The notes beneath the pieces were generated by a model. It searched no databases. It saw only the letters and a list, made by a program, of their open reading frames with translations, and was not told where the DNA came from. The translations under genes and the position numbers were made by a program. This document shows positions 12,601 to 24,114 of a stretch of 64,000 nt of DNA, piece after piece. Positions within the stretch are counted from its first letter, which is position 1, and the number at the start of each line of letters is the position of its first letter. Origin of the DNA: Tubiluchus corallicola (lineage: Eukaryota > Priapulida > Priapulimorpha > Priapulimorphida > Tubiluchidae); the NCBI GenBank assembly GCA_030141605.1, contig JAQGDQ010000274.1:1-64000 (forward strand), in the 5' to 3' direction.

Positions 12601-15600
12601 TATGAAATACATCCGAAACCGAATCATCCCATGTTGCTTGGAAGAAGCAGAGACCCGCAGGAGTGATCACGTCTTGATACGTTTTGTAGAACTCATATGT
12701 TTTGAAAGTTCGTTCTTTTAAACTAAAACAGTGGAACAGAACTGTGTTAGATGTGGCAATTAATTCAATTTTTAATTGAATTTTAATCACTTTTCTGCAC
12801 AGAACATTGTGGCACAAACTGCACTGCAAAAATGAGAACAATAAAAAATTGCTAAGATTTAGTCATGGACATGCTGTTCCTTTTTTATATAACAAGCCTT
12901 TCACAGTTCCAGCGATTGATCATGATCGTGAAAATGTCAAAGGTTAAGTGTACCAGACAACGCATTTGTGTACACTTGACAACGCCTCGCAGCCCATACT
13001 ATTGTAAAAATAATTTTAATAGCTTTAATAGCTAGAACATTACCCAGTTCATTTTTTCTAGTAAATTACTCTACGCACAAACTAATGCATAATTAAGTGA
13101 ACTCTGTGCAAAACAACTAAAGTAACTGAACTAACGCTTCTGATGGCTTTGCTTTACCTACATGTCACGTGATGGTTGTAGTTAAGACGCGCTGCTGTGT
13201 TACACTTAACCTTTGACCTACAGCAACTGTACGAGTGCACAACGAAACTGAGAAAGGGATTATTGACACACCACAACTGAGAATCTAGCATTAAATTTTA
13301 ATAGTAGGGCATACTTAATGCTAATTTTGCGACGAGAACAAAACAAGGCTTGGGCATAACCAAGTGACGTCCCTCTAAGATGAGCCGCTAAGGTACATTT
13401 CACAGCCCCTGTATGAGAGGAACAGCCAGAAACAGAATGACACGTGCAACGACCCAGGGCAAGTACTGGATGCAGGCGATTAAGAGTCATTCATTTGCGA
13501 GACCATTCGGTTTCTGACAAAAGGAAACTAATTCACTTTCATACTTTTGTTAACTTTTTAAAACAATGAAACTAGTTTTAGTTTCAAATTTCTTTTTGTT
13601 ATAACAAATTATAGCAAGTCCTCGCTTATAGACTCCGCATTTAGTGACGTTTCGATTTAACGACGCCGATCATTTGTCACCTTAACGACGCGCGTTTCGC
13701 TTTAACGATGATTTCTTCTAGTTTGCTCAACGCAAATTTTTATTTGACAAACAAAATTTTTACCTAAATTGATGCATTAAAACAGCTCATACTGTGTTAT
13801 TTTCTTCTAAAAACACACTAGTAATGCAGAGTGCGATTATTATGCTTTTGCTTCCCAAACGACTACCGACGCTACTACTGTGTTACTTTAGCAGTTTGTA
13901 CCAAGTGACCAGCCAGCAATTTTGTCTGCAACCTTTTGCTGTAGCAACCAGGCTACGTATGTAGGTAAAATTCCCAAGGTCAAGGCTTGGCTTTGACTCT
14001 GCAGTGTTTATTTTTAACAGCTGACTAGGATTAAACGTAAATGAAAGAGAAACCACTATAGTTAGGTACGGGTAAGTAAAATATATACAGGCAAACAGGA
14101 AGACATTAATCAGTAGAAATATGAATAAAATTCCTAATATATTTAACTTATATGACTTAAGCAGCATTGATTTTGTGTTTGGAACGTATGTCAATTTTTT
14201 TTACATTACTTTCTATAGAAGACTTGGCTTCTTTTAACGACGTTTCGCTTAACGTTGCCGTTTGTTGGAGCTCATTAGCGTCGTTAAGCGAGGACTTACT
14301 GCAATTTCACTTAAAGTTGTTGAAACAGCAACTGGTTCAAGGAACTTTTCAACTCTGAACTTAAAGCGAGTAATACGTAGAAATACTGACCAGCTGCTTG
14401 ACCTTTTTTCTTTGCTAAAGTCAAACTTTGCATCCTGTTTGTAAAGAAGAAAAACATATCTTTGGTAGCCGGTCCCTCTAGCTGGAAATGGTTGTAGGTA
14501 ATCACATAGGACTTCACCACTGTTAACTTTGTCTTCTGGGATGTTAACCCTGAAACAAATATATATATATATATATATATACAGTAGGCGCCTCTTAATA
14601 GACTCATAAGTTCTCATAAAATACGTAGTGCTTGGCGCGCTTAAACTGTTGGTGGTGCACGTGTTTACCTGCAGCTTTGTCTGTAGTTTTGTCGTAAGAT
14701 CCCGCATGCCATTGTGACGTACTCCACTGTACCTGCTGTGTCCCTGGCATGACAGCAGCAACTAACTGATTAAACTTTCTGGCAAAGACAGCTAGAGCTT
14801 CAAAATCAAAGTGCTAAGCAAGTGACTAAATGTTTAGCTTTCAGGAATTTTTGGGTATCGAGGTTAATTGCAGTGGACGGGCGGGTCAAAGCAAACCATT
14901 AGGCTAGCATATAAGCGTATGATAAACGTTCCTGCTTACAAACAGAACGGTACTTAACATGATTGTTTCTATATATATTGTAGGACAAAAGTGAGCTAAG
15001 ATGATATAGCATACAAAAAAGCTTATTAGTCACAGGAAAGTGTCTTATTGAAGCATGTGAAGCAAAAATATTGAGTCAATGAAAGTCTGAAACTCATTCT
15101 GGGCTGTTTCATCTACATTCAATCTTCGTTGAAGGATGATAGTTTATACACACCCTAAAGTTGCTGATATACCTCTGTTGTGTTTCTTCTTATAGAATCA
15201 TTTATGATTTGAGCTAGATTCTGGTCCTTCCACAACACTGAGTAGACAATGCTGGTGAGTCCTGGATTTCACCTTATCACCATAAAAAAAACAGAGATCA
15301 AATTCTTGCACAATACTTACACAAGCCAATGCAAGTATTCAGATTCATTGTCCTGTAAATGACCATCTGGATTTGTCATCGCAAGTGACCACCAAGTTCC
15401 CTCCTCTGCGTTGTAGTGCACATGGGGCGGTGTAGTTGCCTAGCAACAGAATTTACACAATACAATGCCTTGTAACTAGATGTGACAAGTCTGCTTTTAC
15501 TAATCACACATATTTGCTGTAAAACCAAAATAACAGAGCAATACTTTTCGACAAGCCACCTTCTATACAACATGTTAAACTATTTAACTTAAAAGTTAAG

Positions 15601-18600
15601 AGGCTACAAGAGCTGAAGAAAATAGAATTAAATGACTTCTTGGATACATGGTATTTAGGTTACGAATATTTTAACTTACAGTATAACTTACACTGATATT
15701 GTCGCTTTGGAGTAACCATACTTTGGACCATGTGACTGGATTATGGCAGCCGTTTGTTGCTAAGCTTTTACATGTTGTTTATACAATTAAATGTTATAAT
15801 GGACTGGACTCTTCAGATTTTAATAATACAACAAATGTGGTGTCAGAAGTGGGATTTTAACTCACACGTGCATTTGCAGACCATTCGTGGTGCTTCAACG
15901 GAAATGTAAATTTGTGATTTTTATTAAACTTATAATAGTCGATTATTAAAAAGTCAATTTATTAAACTTACAAGCATTTTTGATACAGTTAACTAAAATG
16001 CATCTGATCTAATAGTAAAAAATGAAATCAACATTTTCAGGTAATTTATAAATATCCTCTCTATTCTATCTGCATTTGTAAATATAGTTGGTATTTCTTT
16101 CATTAATGGGAACTGACTTTTTCTGTAATAGGTCGGAAAAATGCAAACTTTGCTGTGATCTTTCAAACGACATATGTGTGTTTGCAAACCAAAATTGTCC
16201 AAAAGTCTGCATAGTTAAAACTACGTTATGGTGCTTCAAAGTAGAATGCACCAAACTTTTGGTCTAATGTTAATTTTTTGTTTTTTTTAGAAAAAACAAG
16301 TGCAAAATATATTGTACACTTATATTTCAACATCTAATTATCAAGAAAATGTTCAAAAAACACTAAAAATTTAATTTTATAACTCTGTGCCCATTTCTCC
16401 GACTAGAAAATAGTACTGCAATTGTAAAAAACTTGTATTTTCAAACTTCGATAGTAGCTCATGGAAGCTGTCATTCTGCTTTGGTTTTTTTGTGTTGACA
16501 AACCCAAATCTTCATCAGGAAGAGCCATCTACTGGATTCAAACAACTTTAATGCACTCTTGCAAAGTCCATAGTAACTACACTTTCGTATGGTTGCTAAG
16601 TGTTTTGTAGAAACTTGCAAAAAACAATGGCTGACAGTGATTTTCTGAAGATTATATTTTTCAGTGTGTAACCTGCACCTCAACTTCAACGCGGACTATC
16701 TCAGCTTAGAAATAACATAGAGTGATGAACTTGGCATCAAAATGATCCTCAAGAAATAGAGATTCAGGATATGTGAATAACTAGAAAAGCTTAATTGCCG
16801 ACTTACGCACGATTTTGCTGTGATAAACATAATTGCATAAACACAAACATATTTTCTACACTTATCTTCAGTTCCTAAGCTACCTTTAAATTAAAAATTA
16901 ATTAAAAGGCAAAATTAAAAACAAGTGCATAATGTTTGACTAGCAAAGAAACATAAACGCTAGAATCCTGCTAAATAAAATGCCTCTAACTTGGTGTGAT
17001 GAAGCGCTACATCTGGGTACATCATTAACATCCGATGTCTCTGACAATACGGAAATGCTATCTAAACAAAATGATTTTATTTTTAGAATGAATAGTATCA
17101 TAAGTAATTGTAAATTTGTGAATAGCACAGATAAAACTAAAGTGTTTCGAACGTATCGCCACAGTTTTTATGGATCTCAAAATTGGAAACTAGACAACGG
17201 CTGTATAAATATTATTGATACAGCCTGGAACACTGGTGTCAGGAAGCTATTAGGCCAGTGACGATGCACGCATCGATGCATCATGATGCCTTTTGTAACG
17301 ATACGCGTATAGACAAAGTGCACCAGTATTGCGATAATGCGAATCGTTGATGTTTAGCACAAGCTTGACTGTCCGCTGTTAAAAACAGTGTGAAATAATT
17401 CAAGCTACAGCTGTAGTGCAACAATCAGTGTAGTGAGGGCAGCACATGTAGGCAGCTTGACCTTCACACAGGCAGACCTGCTTGACCTTGACACAGGCTG
17501 ACCTGCTGCTAGCAGCCAGACAAAGCGAAGCGGTTGAAACCAGTGTGTTTATAATAATGTATAGTAGGCTAATTACGTTTCTGTTTATAAGTTTTTGAAA
17601 TGGTTTGCAGCTAATGTAAACTAAAAAATGCACCAGCATATTTTAACTGAAAAAGTATTGAAATGTTTTGCATTTCTGGTGGCTTACAATGCAAATAATA
17701 CAAGAGTATAAACAGAAGTCAAACAGTTTGCTGAATTATTTTAGCACTTACCAATTTTAAAATTGTTTGATAAATCTAAATATATAAATATAACACATCA
17801 AGAGCTTAATCTAGTTTTTTTATTAAAGCGTGAGGTTAGTATCTTGATATGTATCGCATTGTGACTTAGGTGTATCGCAACAGCTATGGCAATTGACAGG
17901 TCGCACTCATAGATATATACTACAACATTTTACCAGAATTACGCCATCTAGTTACCAGTTTGATATTAGATTTGCTAAATTTTATGCATCTGTTGTGGAC
18001 ATCGCTGGCATCTATTAGAATTAAATAGAACATTGTAAAATGTTCCATTAGAATAATCGTCTTACATTGTAGAATGTTCTAGAAAAAAATGTCTAGAATG
18101 TTCCCTGGCACCCTATATAAGGCGAAGCAGGCCTTTGAGACGGGGACACACACGCAGATTCACACGGACGTATACTTACACATTCTCTTGTATACTTGTA
18201 TTTTCAGATACACTTAAACGTTTTCCAGATTATCATATTTACTGTAAACATTTCGCGTTCCTTCATACTTTTGTGTTGTAGAATTCTCACTTAATAAACT
18301 AGTTTAATTTGACGAAGTGTTTTCTGGTTTTCTCTACGAGCCTTCTGAAAGAAACAAAACACAACAGCATCGTGTCTTGCTAGTCAAAACTGTCTCATCA
18401 AGGTGAAAAATACAATTAATTCTGTAGACTCTGCTTTAGGTTTTGCGTTGTACAACTCACAACTATCGAGATATAAATCTAACAACAATCGAAATGTGTA
18501 TAAAACTAAAAGTGGAATTTCGCATGTAATACAGATTGTCTCTAAGTGTGCTTACAATGTGAAAATGAGCAGAATTATCTTGTATCATTTGTGAAAAATA

Positions 18601-21600
18601 TTGTGAATGCAATCGAGCGTAAACATTTTGTATTTTTGAACAGAAACGAACTTAATCTGATACCAGAATGAATATGTAAAATTAAGTAATGAATTATTTT
18701 TATTGTACATCCCCTTGACTAGCTGCTGTATTATTTAATGTTCCTATTTTTTACGCTAATAACAAATTAAAAATTGTACTACAATTTCAAAATAAATGTT
18801 GGCATCCTTCTCTCTCGGAAGACAATGGAGTGTGCACCAAGAGAGTCAGTTATTGATCACATTGATGGAGCTGCAGTGTCGACTGTGGCTGAGAAATCCG
18901 ATCCTTGAACCACTGGAGTGGCCTCTCCAGGGCACACGCCTGGGCAAGGTGTATGGAGATCCTGAGTTCCCCAGACAACAGGGACCCCCTCTCTTTCTCC
19001 CAGGTGTAGTCCAAAGGAAAGCGGAGCGACACGTTTGGCACCAGGTTGGCTGCAGGAGCTGCCGGAGTCAGTGAGCATGCTGTACTGGTCCGCCTTCGGG
19101 GCTCCACTCCTGATTTGGAAGGTTTACTCCTCAACACACGGCCGTTGGGTCACTTGACACTCTAGCCTTTGGCTGCTTGTGCAGCTCCTCCCATCCAAGT
19201 ACTAACGTGGCTCTACGTTGCTTAACTTTGGTGATCAGACGAGAACCGGTGTTTTCAATGTGATATGGCCATAGTATTGATTATGATCAAAATATATAGT
19301 AATGATAAAATACCAACCTTATTTGTTTTTTGTCGTTGCAATGCTTCGTAAATTCCACATTGTTACACGAAATTAACAACCTTGCCACTTTCTCGTGAGG
19401 GCAACTATACTGACTTGAATTTCAAACAAGAGTTTTCAAAAGCTTAGAAATCAAAGTTGTGTTTTTACCTCTGATGGATGGACAAAGTTCCCATAGTGGA
19501 CAGGCGTCACAAATTCGCTGTCGAAATCATATTCCACTGACAACGGCACGTACGGGATAAATTCTGCATATGGTCCTATGTAGTTAAAAAATGAGTATTT
19601 TTTATCGAGACAAAAAAATTCTACAGTTCAAATGAGACATACACTACAAAAAATAAATACAATCGCTACATTGTATGCACTACAAAAAATCAATACAATC
19701 GCTACATTGTACAATGTGTCATCTTTCATCACACTCGGCTTCGTCTTTTCTTCTGTCACGTTCCTCACACAAAATAAGAACTACACAATTTACTACGAGC
19801 AGAAAGTTTTGTAATGTAAGTGTTTCAAAATGGTAATGTCGGGAATATAGCAATAGCATGTTTCTGTGGCGGCTCGTGTGTAGCCACTGTGAAATAGCAG
19901 CGCCCGCTATTTTCACTCTGTGTTATCGATAACATTCAATACTATGAGCCTTTTTTCTCAAATTCTTTCTTTATACTTGCACATACTTGTAAATGTTTGT
20001 ACAGAACCAGAGCACATGACAGAACTGTGCGCTTGACAGCTCCAACAACGTGCCATTTGGTTGTTCTGCGCATGCGGCCATGTGCACATCGGAGATAAGA
20101 GGCTGCACACTAAGTAGAGAGAGTAATGTCACTCACGCAGTACCGACCTCACTGTGTGAGTAGTGCTTCTTTTGACTCAGTGTGTGTTGTGCTTAAGAAC
20201 CGTGTACTCTATTCTTGAATGTGATAAAATGTAGAATTAGATTATTATCATGCTTTAAGCATTCCATTTAATTCATAGTTTTTTCTGTTCTTTTATTTTA
20301 GAGAAAATTTATATAATTTAACCATGGCCCCTTCTTGCATCCCAAAGAAATAAGTTCTGTGACTATAAATGAACCTCAACGATGTTTTACACAATATTAA
20401 AACAATAGTAAAAAATTTTTAAAGCAGCATTCTCACCAATTTTTGCTACGAGCCGCCATTCGCACACTTATCAGAAACTGACTGTACACGTATGTTCAAG
20501 TGCTGGAATAAAACAGAGATGAAAAAAACAAAAAATAAAGTTTACCGAATAAATCTTTAAAAATCCCATAATGCTTTGCTATTGTTTTCAAATGATGGGG
20601 ATACAAAGTTTCGTGCCAGTCTTTTCGCAGCTGATCATAATCAATCTTCACTGTAACGAAAATTCACGTCAATCAACATTTATAATAACTGGGGTAAAAC
20701 AAAATTATAAAATTTTCAGTACCATAAAATTCTGACACATACAAGTCGAAAGCAATGTACCGGCATAGGACAAGTGAAATGATTTTTAAAATGATTTTTA
20801 CTGATCTCTGATTTGCTAGCAATCTACTGGACTAACAAAAAAGTTCATGACAAAGTGAAATTCGCAGGATAGGTAGTATTTACGAATTAAAATCTGTTAG
20901 TTCAGTGTTTGCCTGAAGACGTCACTTCATTTCACATTTGGAGCTTGTAAATTAATCTTATCATCTGTTAGAGTTCTAAAAGCATGCATGGCTCATTGTA
21001 AGGAAGCTAATATTAAAGTAATATAATGGTTAAGGTAAAACCGGACGATTGTGTAGACATTAGTTCAAAATGAAATATGCTCTAAAATATCGAAAACTAC
21101 AACACTTTTTTTTAAATCAAAGCTTAGAATAAATAATGATTACCTTCAATTTTGTTTTTGTTAATCTTTCAAGACTATGCACGTCTCAACGAATCAACTA
21201 AGACTGGCAATGATGCCTTTTAGTCACATTTGCCAACAAATAGGCGCAGTACATAACCATGATCATGAACTGCAGCATTCGACTGTGTCGTCAGTGTGAA
21301 GTAGAGCTCATTTTCATGACATCACATCAGCATTTTATAGCAATTTTGCTTGCTCAAACATGCTTGACGCGCAGGAAAGAAGCATACCACTGCAGAAACT
21401 GTGGTTAGTTTGTGACATAAGCAATACCTGTGTTCGGTCGCCATTAATTAAGTTTCCAAGGTAATTATTAAGATATTAGAAACAATTGTTAATTTTTGTA
21501 TGCAACAAAATGTATAATTTGCACAGTAAATTAAAGTGAGATTGAGTCTAGTCAATTGTCCGATTTTCCTTTAAAGTAAATTTTCGTATGCATGGGTTTC

Positions 21601-22480
21601 ACATTTTAAAACACACAAACAACAGTTTTGAAATATCAGTTAACTAGTTAATCAAAAGTAACATGTAAAAAGGACCGGTAATAAACAGGACAAAATATTG
21701 TTTTAAAAAAGAACCAAACAAAGTTTAATTACAGCTGGAAAACATACATGTTCTAAGTCTGGATGATTGCTCCAATGCGCGATTTTGTCTTTTCTGCCAG
21801 TTTACCTCTCTTCTCGATCTAATTAAATCCCGCTTGTTTATCGTAGGAGGTGGAAGTCCTATATCAACAGACGGCACGGGATCTTTCACTCTAGTTCCTG
21901 GAAAATAGATTACAGACGATCTAAGCTAAAATTTGACAAAGCAAAGTATGTTGTATAGAGTTCTTACAGATGTCTTCAGAATAGAAAAGACTTGCATTGA
22001 TATACCAATTCATGGCATGAAAAATAAACTAAGGCCGACAATAAAAATACTTCTGTTTCCGTCTAATTGCCCGAGTAATATTTTTTATCGCACACCCGGC
22101 CTGGAATTTTCTTTTGTACGTTCATACATTTATTTGATGTAGTTGTATAAAAGCCAATCCCTTAACCCTGTTTTAGGTGGCAGAAAAATTTCAGCCGGTA
22201 GGTTTATTTTTCGGTACACAACCAGGATACTACGACAGTAAAGACTAAATTAAGATTGTAAAATGACTTATTTACGTTTCAGATAGTCCTCCAAGGTTTC
22301 TTCTACATCTTGCGGCAACCTGTATTTCGGACCTTTTTTGAGAGTAGCCTGGCTACCATGCCTCGCGAAGAAAGCTACAGCAAAACGAATACTTTGAGAA
22401 AAAGCAGTATTTCTCGTTCTCACCAAGCAAGTTGCCATTTTGCGTTCACGAAATATTGACATTCGTATTGTGTGTCGCAT
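6624..22480 (-). CDS. MRPL38: Mitochondrial large ribosomal subunit protein mL38 (MRPL38), 9 exons
   Basis: Structural protein of the mitochondrial 39S subunit, carrying a phosphatidylethanolamine-binding-protein (PEBP)-like fold. Coding exons in transcript order: 22276-22480, 21748-21897, 20546-20650, 19469-19575, 15321-15439, 14391-14549, 12592-12722, 10539-10626, 6624-6846. All introns are GT-AG; the total is 1287 nt (428 residues plus stop). The match to vertebrate MRPL38 is collinear: VDIGLPPP (exon 2), [10 protein letters not shown] (exon 3), YNAEEGTWW and EYLHWLV (exon 5), [16 protein letters not shown] and FLLYKQD (exon 6), [16 protein letters not shown] (exon 7), MREPIFKF (exon 8), YLDHYRD (exon 9). 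The PEBP-like core is roughly residues 150-350. The N-terminus is basic and probably a mitochondrial presequence. The start is uncertain: Met at 22480 or, 14 codons later, at 22438. The C-terminus runs about 65 residues past YLDHYRD, far longer than in mammals; I recall a similar tail in insect homologues but could not check. Confidence 0.93.
6985..7410 (-). mobile_element. TIR element, family C (copy 1, incomplete)
   Basis: It lies in MRPL38 intron 8. It shares long blocks (AGTTATTCACACATCCTGAA, AACACTTAGCAA, CCAGTAGATG) with 16170-16830, 36636-37290 and 54640-55292. The far end is missing. Confidence 0.65.
8086..8155 (+). repeat. Short tandem repeat, about 24 bp x 3
   Basis: Unit like ACACTTCCCTTATCACATGG, in MRPL38 intron 8. 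The preceding 7411-8085 has no recognised element. Confidence 0.6.
8229..8957. mobile_element. Possible hAT-like TIR element
   Basis: The ends CACTGTAGTTCCTAACC and AATTAGGAACCACTG are inverted relative to each other and resemble hAT termini. No convincing TSD or transposase. Confidence 0.4.
9200..9635 (-). repeat. Dispersed repeat, family L (copy 1)
   Basis: It contains AGTCTAGGGCACCAAAGTTT and matches 44500-44925 in reverse complement (ACTTTGGCACCCTAGGCTGT) and, more weakly, 60010-60310. It lies in MRPL38 intron 8. Confidence 0.6.
9775..10305 (+). mobile_element. TIR element, family I (copy 1)
   Basis: It begins near ACTGGACAATTGTGTAGACA and ends near CATCCGGTTTTCTTTAAAGG. Other copies are at 21038-21577 and 62632-63199. 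Internal blocks such as ACTGTGGTTAGTTTGTGACA are shared. The short open frames here are by-products. Confidence 0.72.
10801..11496. mobile_element. Tigger/pogo-like MITE, family A (copy 1)
   Basis: Terminal inverted repeats of about 25 bp (CAGTAAATCCTCACTTAACG and CGTTAAGCGAGGACTTAATG) flanked by TA, the usual TSD of Tc1/mariner-pogo elements. Other copies at 13612-14301 and 37513-38178. Confidence 0.78.
11760..12090 (+). repeat. Minisatellite, 56 bp x about 6
   Basis: GAGGTCC-type unit starts at 11767, 11823, 11879, 11935, 11991 and 12047. The unit includes TAAAGTACTTATA and GTACGTAACTGTGCATAGAG. It lies in MRPL38 intron 7. Confidence 0.9.
12893..13256 (-). mobile_element. TIR element, family D (copy 2)
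   Basis: Reverse-complement copy of the 3583-4100 and 49538-49932 family, with ends CCTTTCACAGTTCCAGCG and CACAACGAAACTGAGAAAGG. It lies in MRPL38 intron 6. Confidence 0.7.
13612..14301. mobile_element. Tigger/pogo-like MITE, family A (copy 2)
   Basis: Ends TAGCAAGTCCTCGCTTATAG and GTTAAGCGAGGACTTACTG; the internal sequence parallels 10801-11496. It lies about 90 bp from MRPL38 exon 6. Confidence 0.75.
14557..14581. repeat. (AT)n microsatellite at an MRPL38 acceptor
   Basis: An alternating AT run immediately upstream, in transcript sense, of the exon 6 acceptor. It replaces part of the usual pyrimidine tract. Confidence 0.8.
14582..15110 (-). mobile_element. Tigger/pogo-like element, family B (one end intact)
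   Basis: It starts CAGTAGGCGCCTCTTAATAG. The interior matches, in reverse complement, 39060-39420 inside another family B copy (for example CCTGCTTACAAACAGAACGG here against its complement at about 39196). The second TIR was not found. Confidence 0.6.
16170..16830 (+). mobile_element. TIR element, family C (copy 2)
   Basis: Ends GCAAACCAAAATTGTCC and TTACGCACGATTTTGC; about 660 bp, parallel to 36636-37290. It lies in MRPL38 intron 4. Confidence 0.7.
17255..17900. mobile_element. TIR-like insertion inside the non-LTR element
   Basis: It begins near GTGACGATGCACGCATCGAT and ends near TGTATCGCAACAGC, both rich in palindromic ATCG motifs, and separates the [10 protein letters not shown] and THRYILQHF codons. 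Exact ends and TSD were not resolved. It contains two copies of a CTTGACC(T/A)CACACAGGC-type unit near 17460-17500. Confidence 0.45.
17991..18366 (+). mobile_element. Solo LTR with perfect 5-bp target-site duplication
   Basis: 376 bp beginning TGTTGTG and ending CACAACA, a perfect 7-bp inverted terminal pair in TG...CA form. It is flanked on both sides by gcatc (17986-17990 and 18367-18371). Internal promoter-like TATATAAGG at about 18114 and an AATAAA near 18293 fit an LTR. No internal coding region or second LTR is present. Confidence 0.88.
18797..19275 (-). mobile_element. 5S-rRNA-headed SINE (copy 1)
   Basis: The head (about 19193-19272, minus strand) contains 5S rRNA internal-promoter sequence: ACACCGGTTCTCGTCTGATC, AAAGTTAAGCAACGT and TTAGTACTTGGATGGG. 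The body, running leftward to 18797, is nearly identical to the copy at 41387-41898. CAAAATAAAT and CAAAATATAT flank it and may be an imperfect TSD. Confidence 0.8.
19631..19712 (+). repeat. Tandem duplication, about 36 bp x 2
   Basis: The unit ACTACAAAAAATAAATACAA plus CGCTACATTGTA is repeated once. It lies in MRPL38 intron 3, close to exon 4. Confidence 0.8.
19868..20457. mobile_element. hAT-like TIR element
   Basis: Ends GTGGCGGCTCGTGTGTAGCC and GCTACGAGCCGCCA are inverted repeats of a GGCGGCTCG type seen in hAT elements. Non-coding; MRPL38 intron 3. Confidence 0.6.
21038..21577 (+). mobile_element. TIR element, family I (copy 2)
   Basis: Ends AACCGGACGATTGTGTAGAC and CAATTGTCCGATTTTCCTTT; parallel to 9775-10305. 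It lies in MRPL38 intron 2. Confidence 0.72.
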
Positions 22481-22559
22481 TGTGAAATTAAGTGCACTCC
22501 CTGGGCCTACAACATGAAGAATAGAATTATAATACTTATTACGCGTTACTAATGCTCGA

Positions 22560-22975
22560 GGGTAGAAATGAGCATCAAAAGTTCGAGTTCGAATGCTCGA
22601 ATTCGATTGGAACGAGTTTTTTTAGGTCGAATTCGATTCGATCCTAAAATCATAGATTTGAAAATTCAGCACTTCAGTCTCATACATTCTTTATCATTAA
22701 AATGTTTGAAACACTGCAATTAGAACAATTTAGCTGCAGTTTCTGGGCAAATTTTTTTAAAGAACAAATTGTGGCTTTACTGCAGAACAAAATCAAGTAA
22801 CATGCATAATGTTTGTTAGACCACTTTTTACTAGTGGTTCGAAAATCTTTCAAACTCAATTCGAATTTGATTCGAATTTAAAATAGTAAAATTAGGTTCC
22901 GTTGGAATTTGAAAATCGCAAATTCGATTCTAGTCAAATCTGCTTTCTATTAGAAAATGCTCACCCTACTCATCA
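22560..22975. repeat. Dispersed AT-rich repeat, family J (copy 1)
   Basis: Rich in TTCGAATTCGAATT-type motifs (CTCGAATTCGATTGG). It matches 60530-60935 in order, including ATTATAGATTCGAA-like and TCATTAAAA blocks. It sits just upstream of MRPL38 exon 1. Confidence 0.6.
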
Positions 22976-23368
22976 GTCATGAGAAAAATTAAATACCTTT
23001 GGAAAAAAATCAATAAAGTAGCGATTGAATAATGACTAAATTTGTTTTGACATATTCCAATAATGATCTATTCGGTTCACACTGTATGTCAATTATAATT
23101 ATAAACACTTTTATAATAATAATTACCAATTGCTACCTCCATCACTCTTGTACCTTACAATTGATTCAAAAGCAGGACCAATAAGAATAGCTGCATAGCA
23201 CATCATTAATAATCATGCAATTAAGCAACATTTGATCAAATTAGTAAACGAATGGGTGACTACACTGGAAGCTCATTCTAGGCAATTTAATTTGGCAAAC
23301 TGGCCCTGCTCTGATTATTTTCTGAGCCATGTTAAGTAAGGATAATGTTTTCACATAACAGGGTAATA

Positions 23369-23479
<111 letters not shown>

Positions 23480-23509
23480 TAACAACAATTATAATAATAA
23501 TTGTAGATT

Positions 23510-23724
23510 GTGGCAAAACAGATGCCTACAAAATGAAAATATTTCAGATATATGGACAATTACCATTACCTGCGTGTACACATAATAATAATAATATCAA
23601 AAATAATAATAATAATTATTATTATTATATTATCATCATTATCATTATTACGTGTACACGCAGGTAAGGGTAATCGTCCATATATCAGAAACATTTACTT
23701 TTTGTAGGCATCGGTATTGCCACA
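23510..23724. repeat. Foldback: imperfect inverted repeat with arms of about 85-100 bp
   Basis: TGTGGCAAAACAGATGCCTA at the left pairs with TAGGCATCGGTATTGCCACA at the right. Inward, CCTGCGTGTACAC pairs exactly with GTGTACACGCAGG. The centre is AAT/ATT repeat, itself palindromic. It resembles a short foldback MITE. Confidence 0.8.
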
Positions 23725-24094
23725 TTCTTCAGGGTTAATATTGTACTTAGTAGTCATTACCTTACTTGCCCGATCTACGTTACCTAGGAACAACATTATT
23801 AGCACACGAGTAGCATTACATAATAGACATTCAAATCCAGCCTTCAGTATGAATAAAGCGGAGCCGATTTGCAAAAAACAGCAGTTACCGTTTTATGACG
23901 TCCAGTGCAGCTAAGTCTATCATTCATAGTTTTGCGAAGCGCCATGCTTATATTTTGCTGAGTACTAGATGTTTGTATCGATGGTCGTTGCTTTTTATGT
24001 TTTTGAGTTTATTTAGTTTTCGGCGAAATCGATGTTATGAACAATTATTGAACTTTCAGCCTAATTTAGAAAGCTACTGATAAAGAACACATTT

Positions 24095-24114
24095 TTTCTT
24101 TACCTGTTTCAGCA
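24095..24114 (+). promoter_or_regulatory. Strong 3' splice acceptor 2 nt before the proposed EDC4 start codon
   Basis: A pyrimidine-rich run ends in AG at 24111-24112 and is followed by CAATGG. No partner 5' exon is recognisable. It is either the end of a 5'UTR intron or a spliced-leader trans-splice site. Confidence 0.5.

Larger units (their letters stand above)
16925..18660 (+). mobile_element. 3' part of a non-LTR retrotransposon, interrupted twice
   Basis: Plus-strand remnant of the region downstream of a reverse-transcriptase domain (Rex1/CR1/jockey-like by eye). Motifs: HLGTSLTSD (near 17010), FYGSQNW (near 17167), [10 protein letters not shown] (near 17227), then THRYILQHF and [11 protein letters not shown] (17910-17990), then CLAS and [15 protein letters not shown] (18370-18475). 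The frame is broken by a TIR-like element (about 17255-17900) and by a solo LTR (17991-18366). Removing the LTR and one TSD copy joins FYAS to CLAS in frame. It lies antisense in MRPL38 intron 4. Confidence 0.8.

Noticed and set aside
14249-14761. 170-codon minus-strand open frame as a standalone gene
   Set aside because: Only the part from 14391 to 14549 is coding, as MRPL38 exon 6; the rest is intron and transposon reading through.
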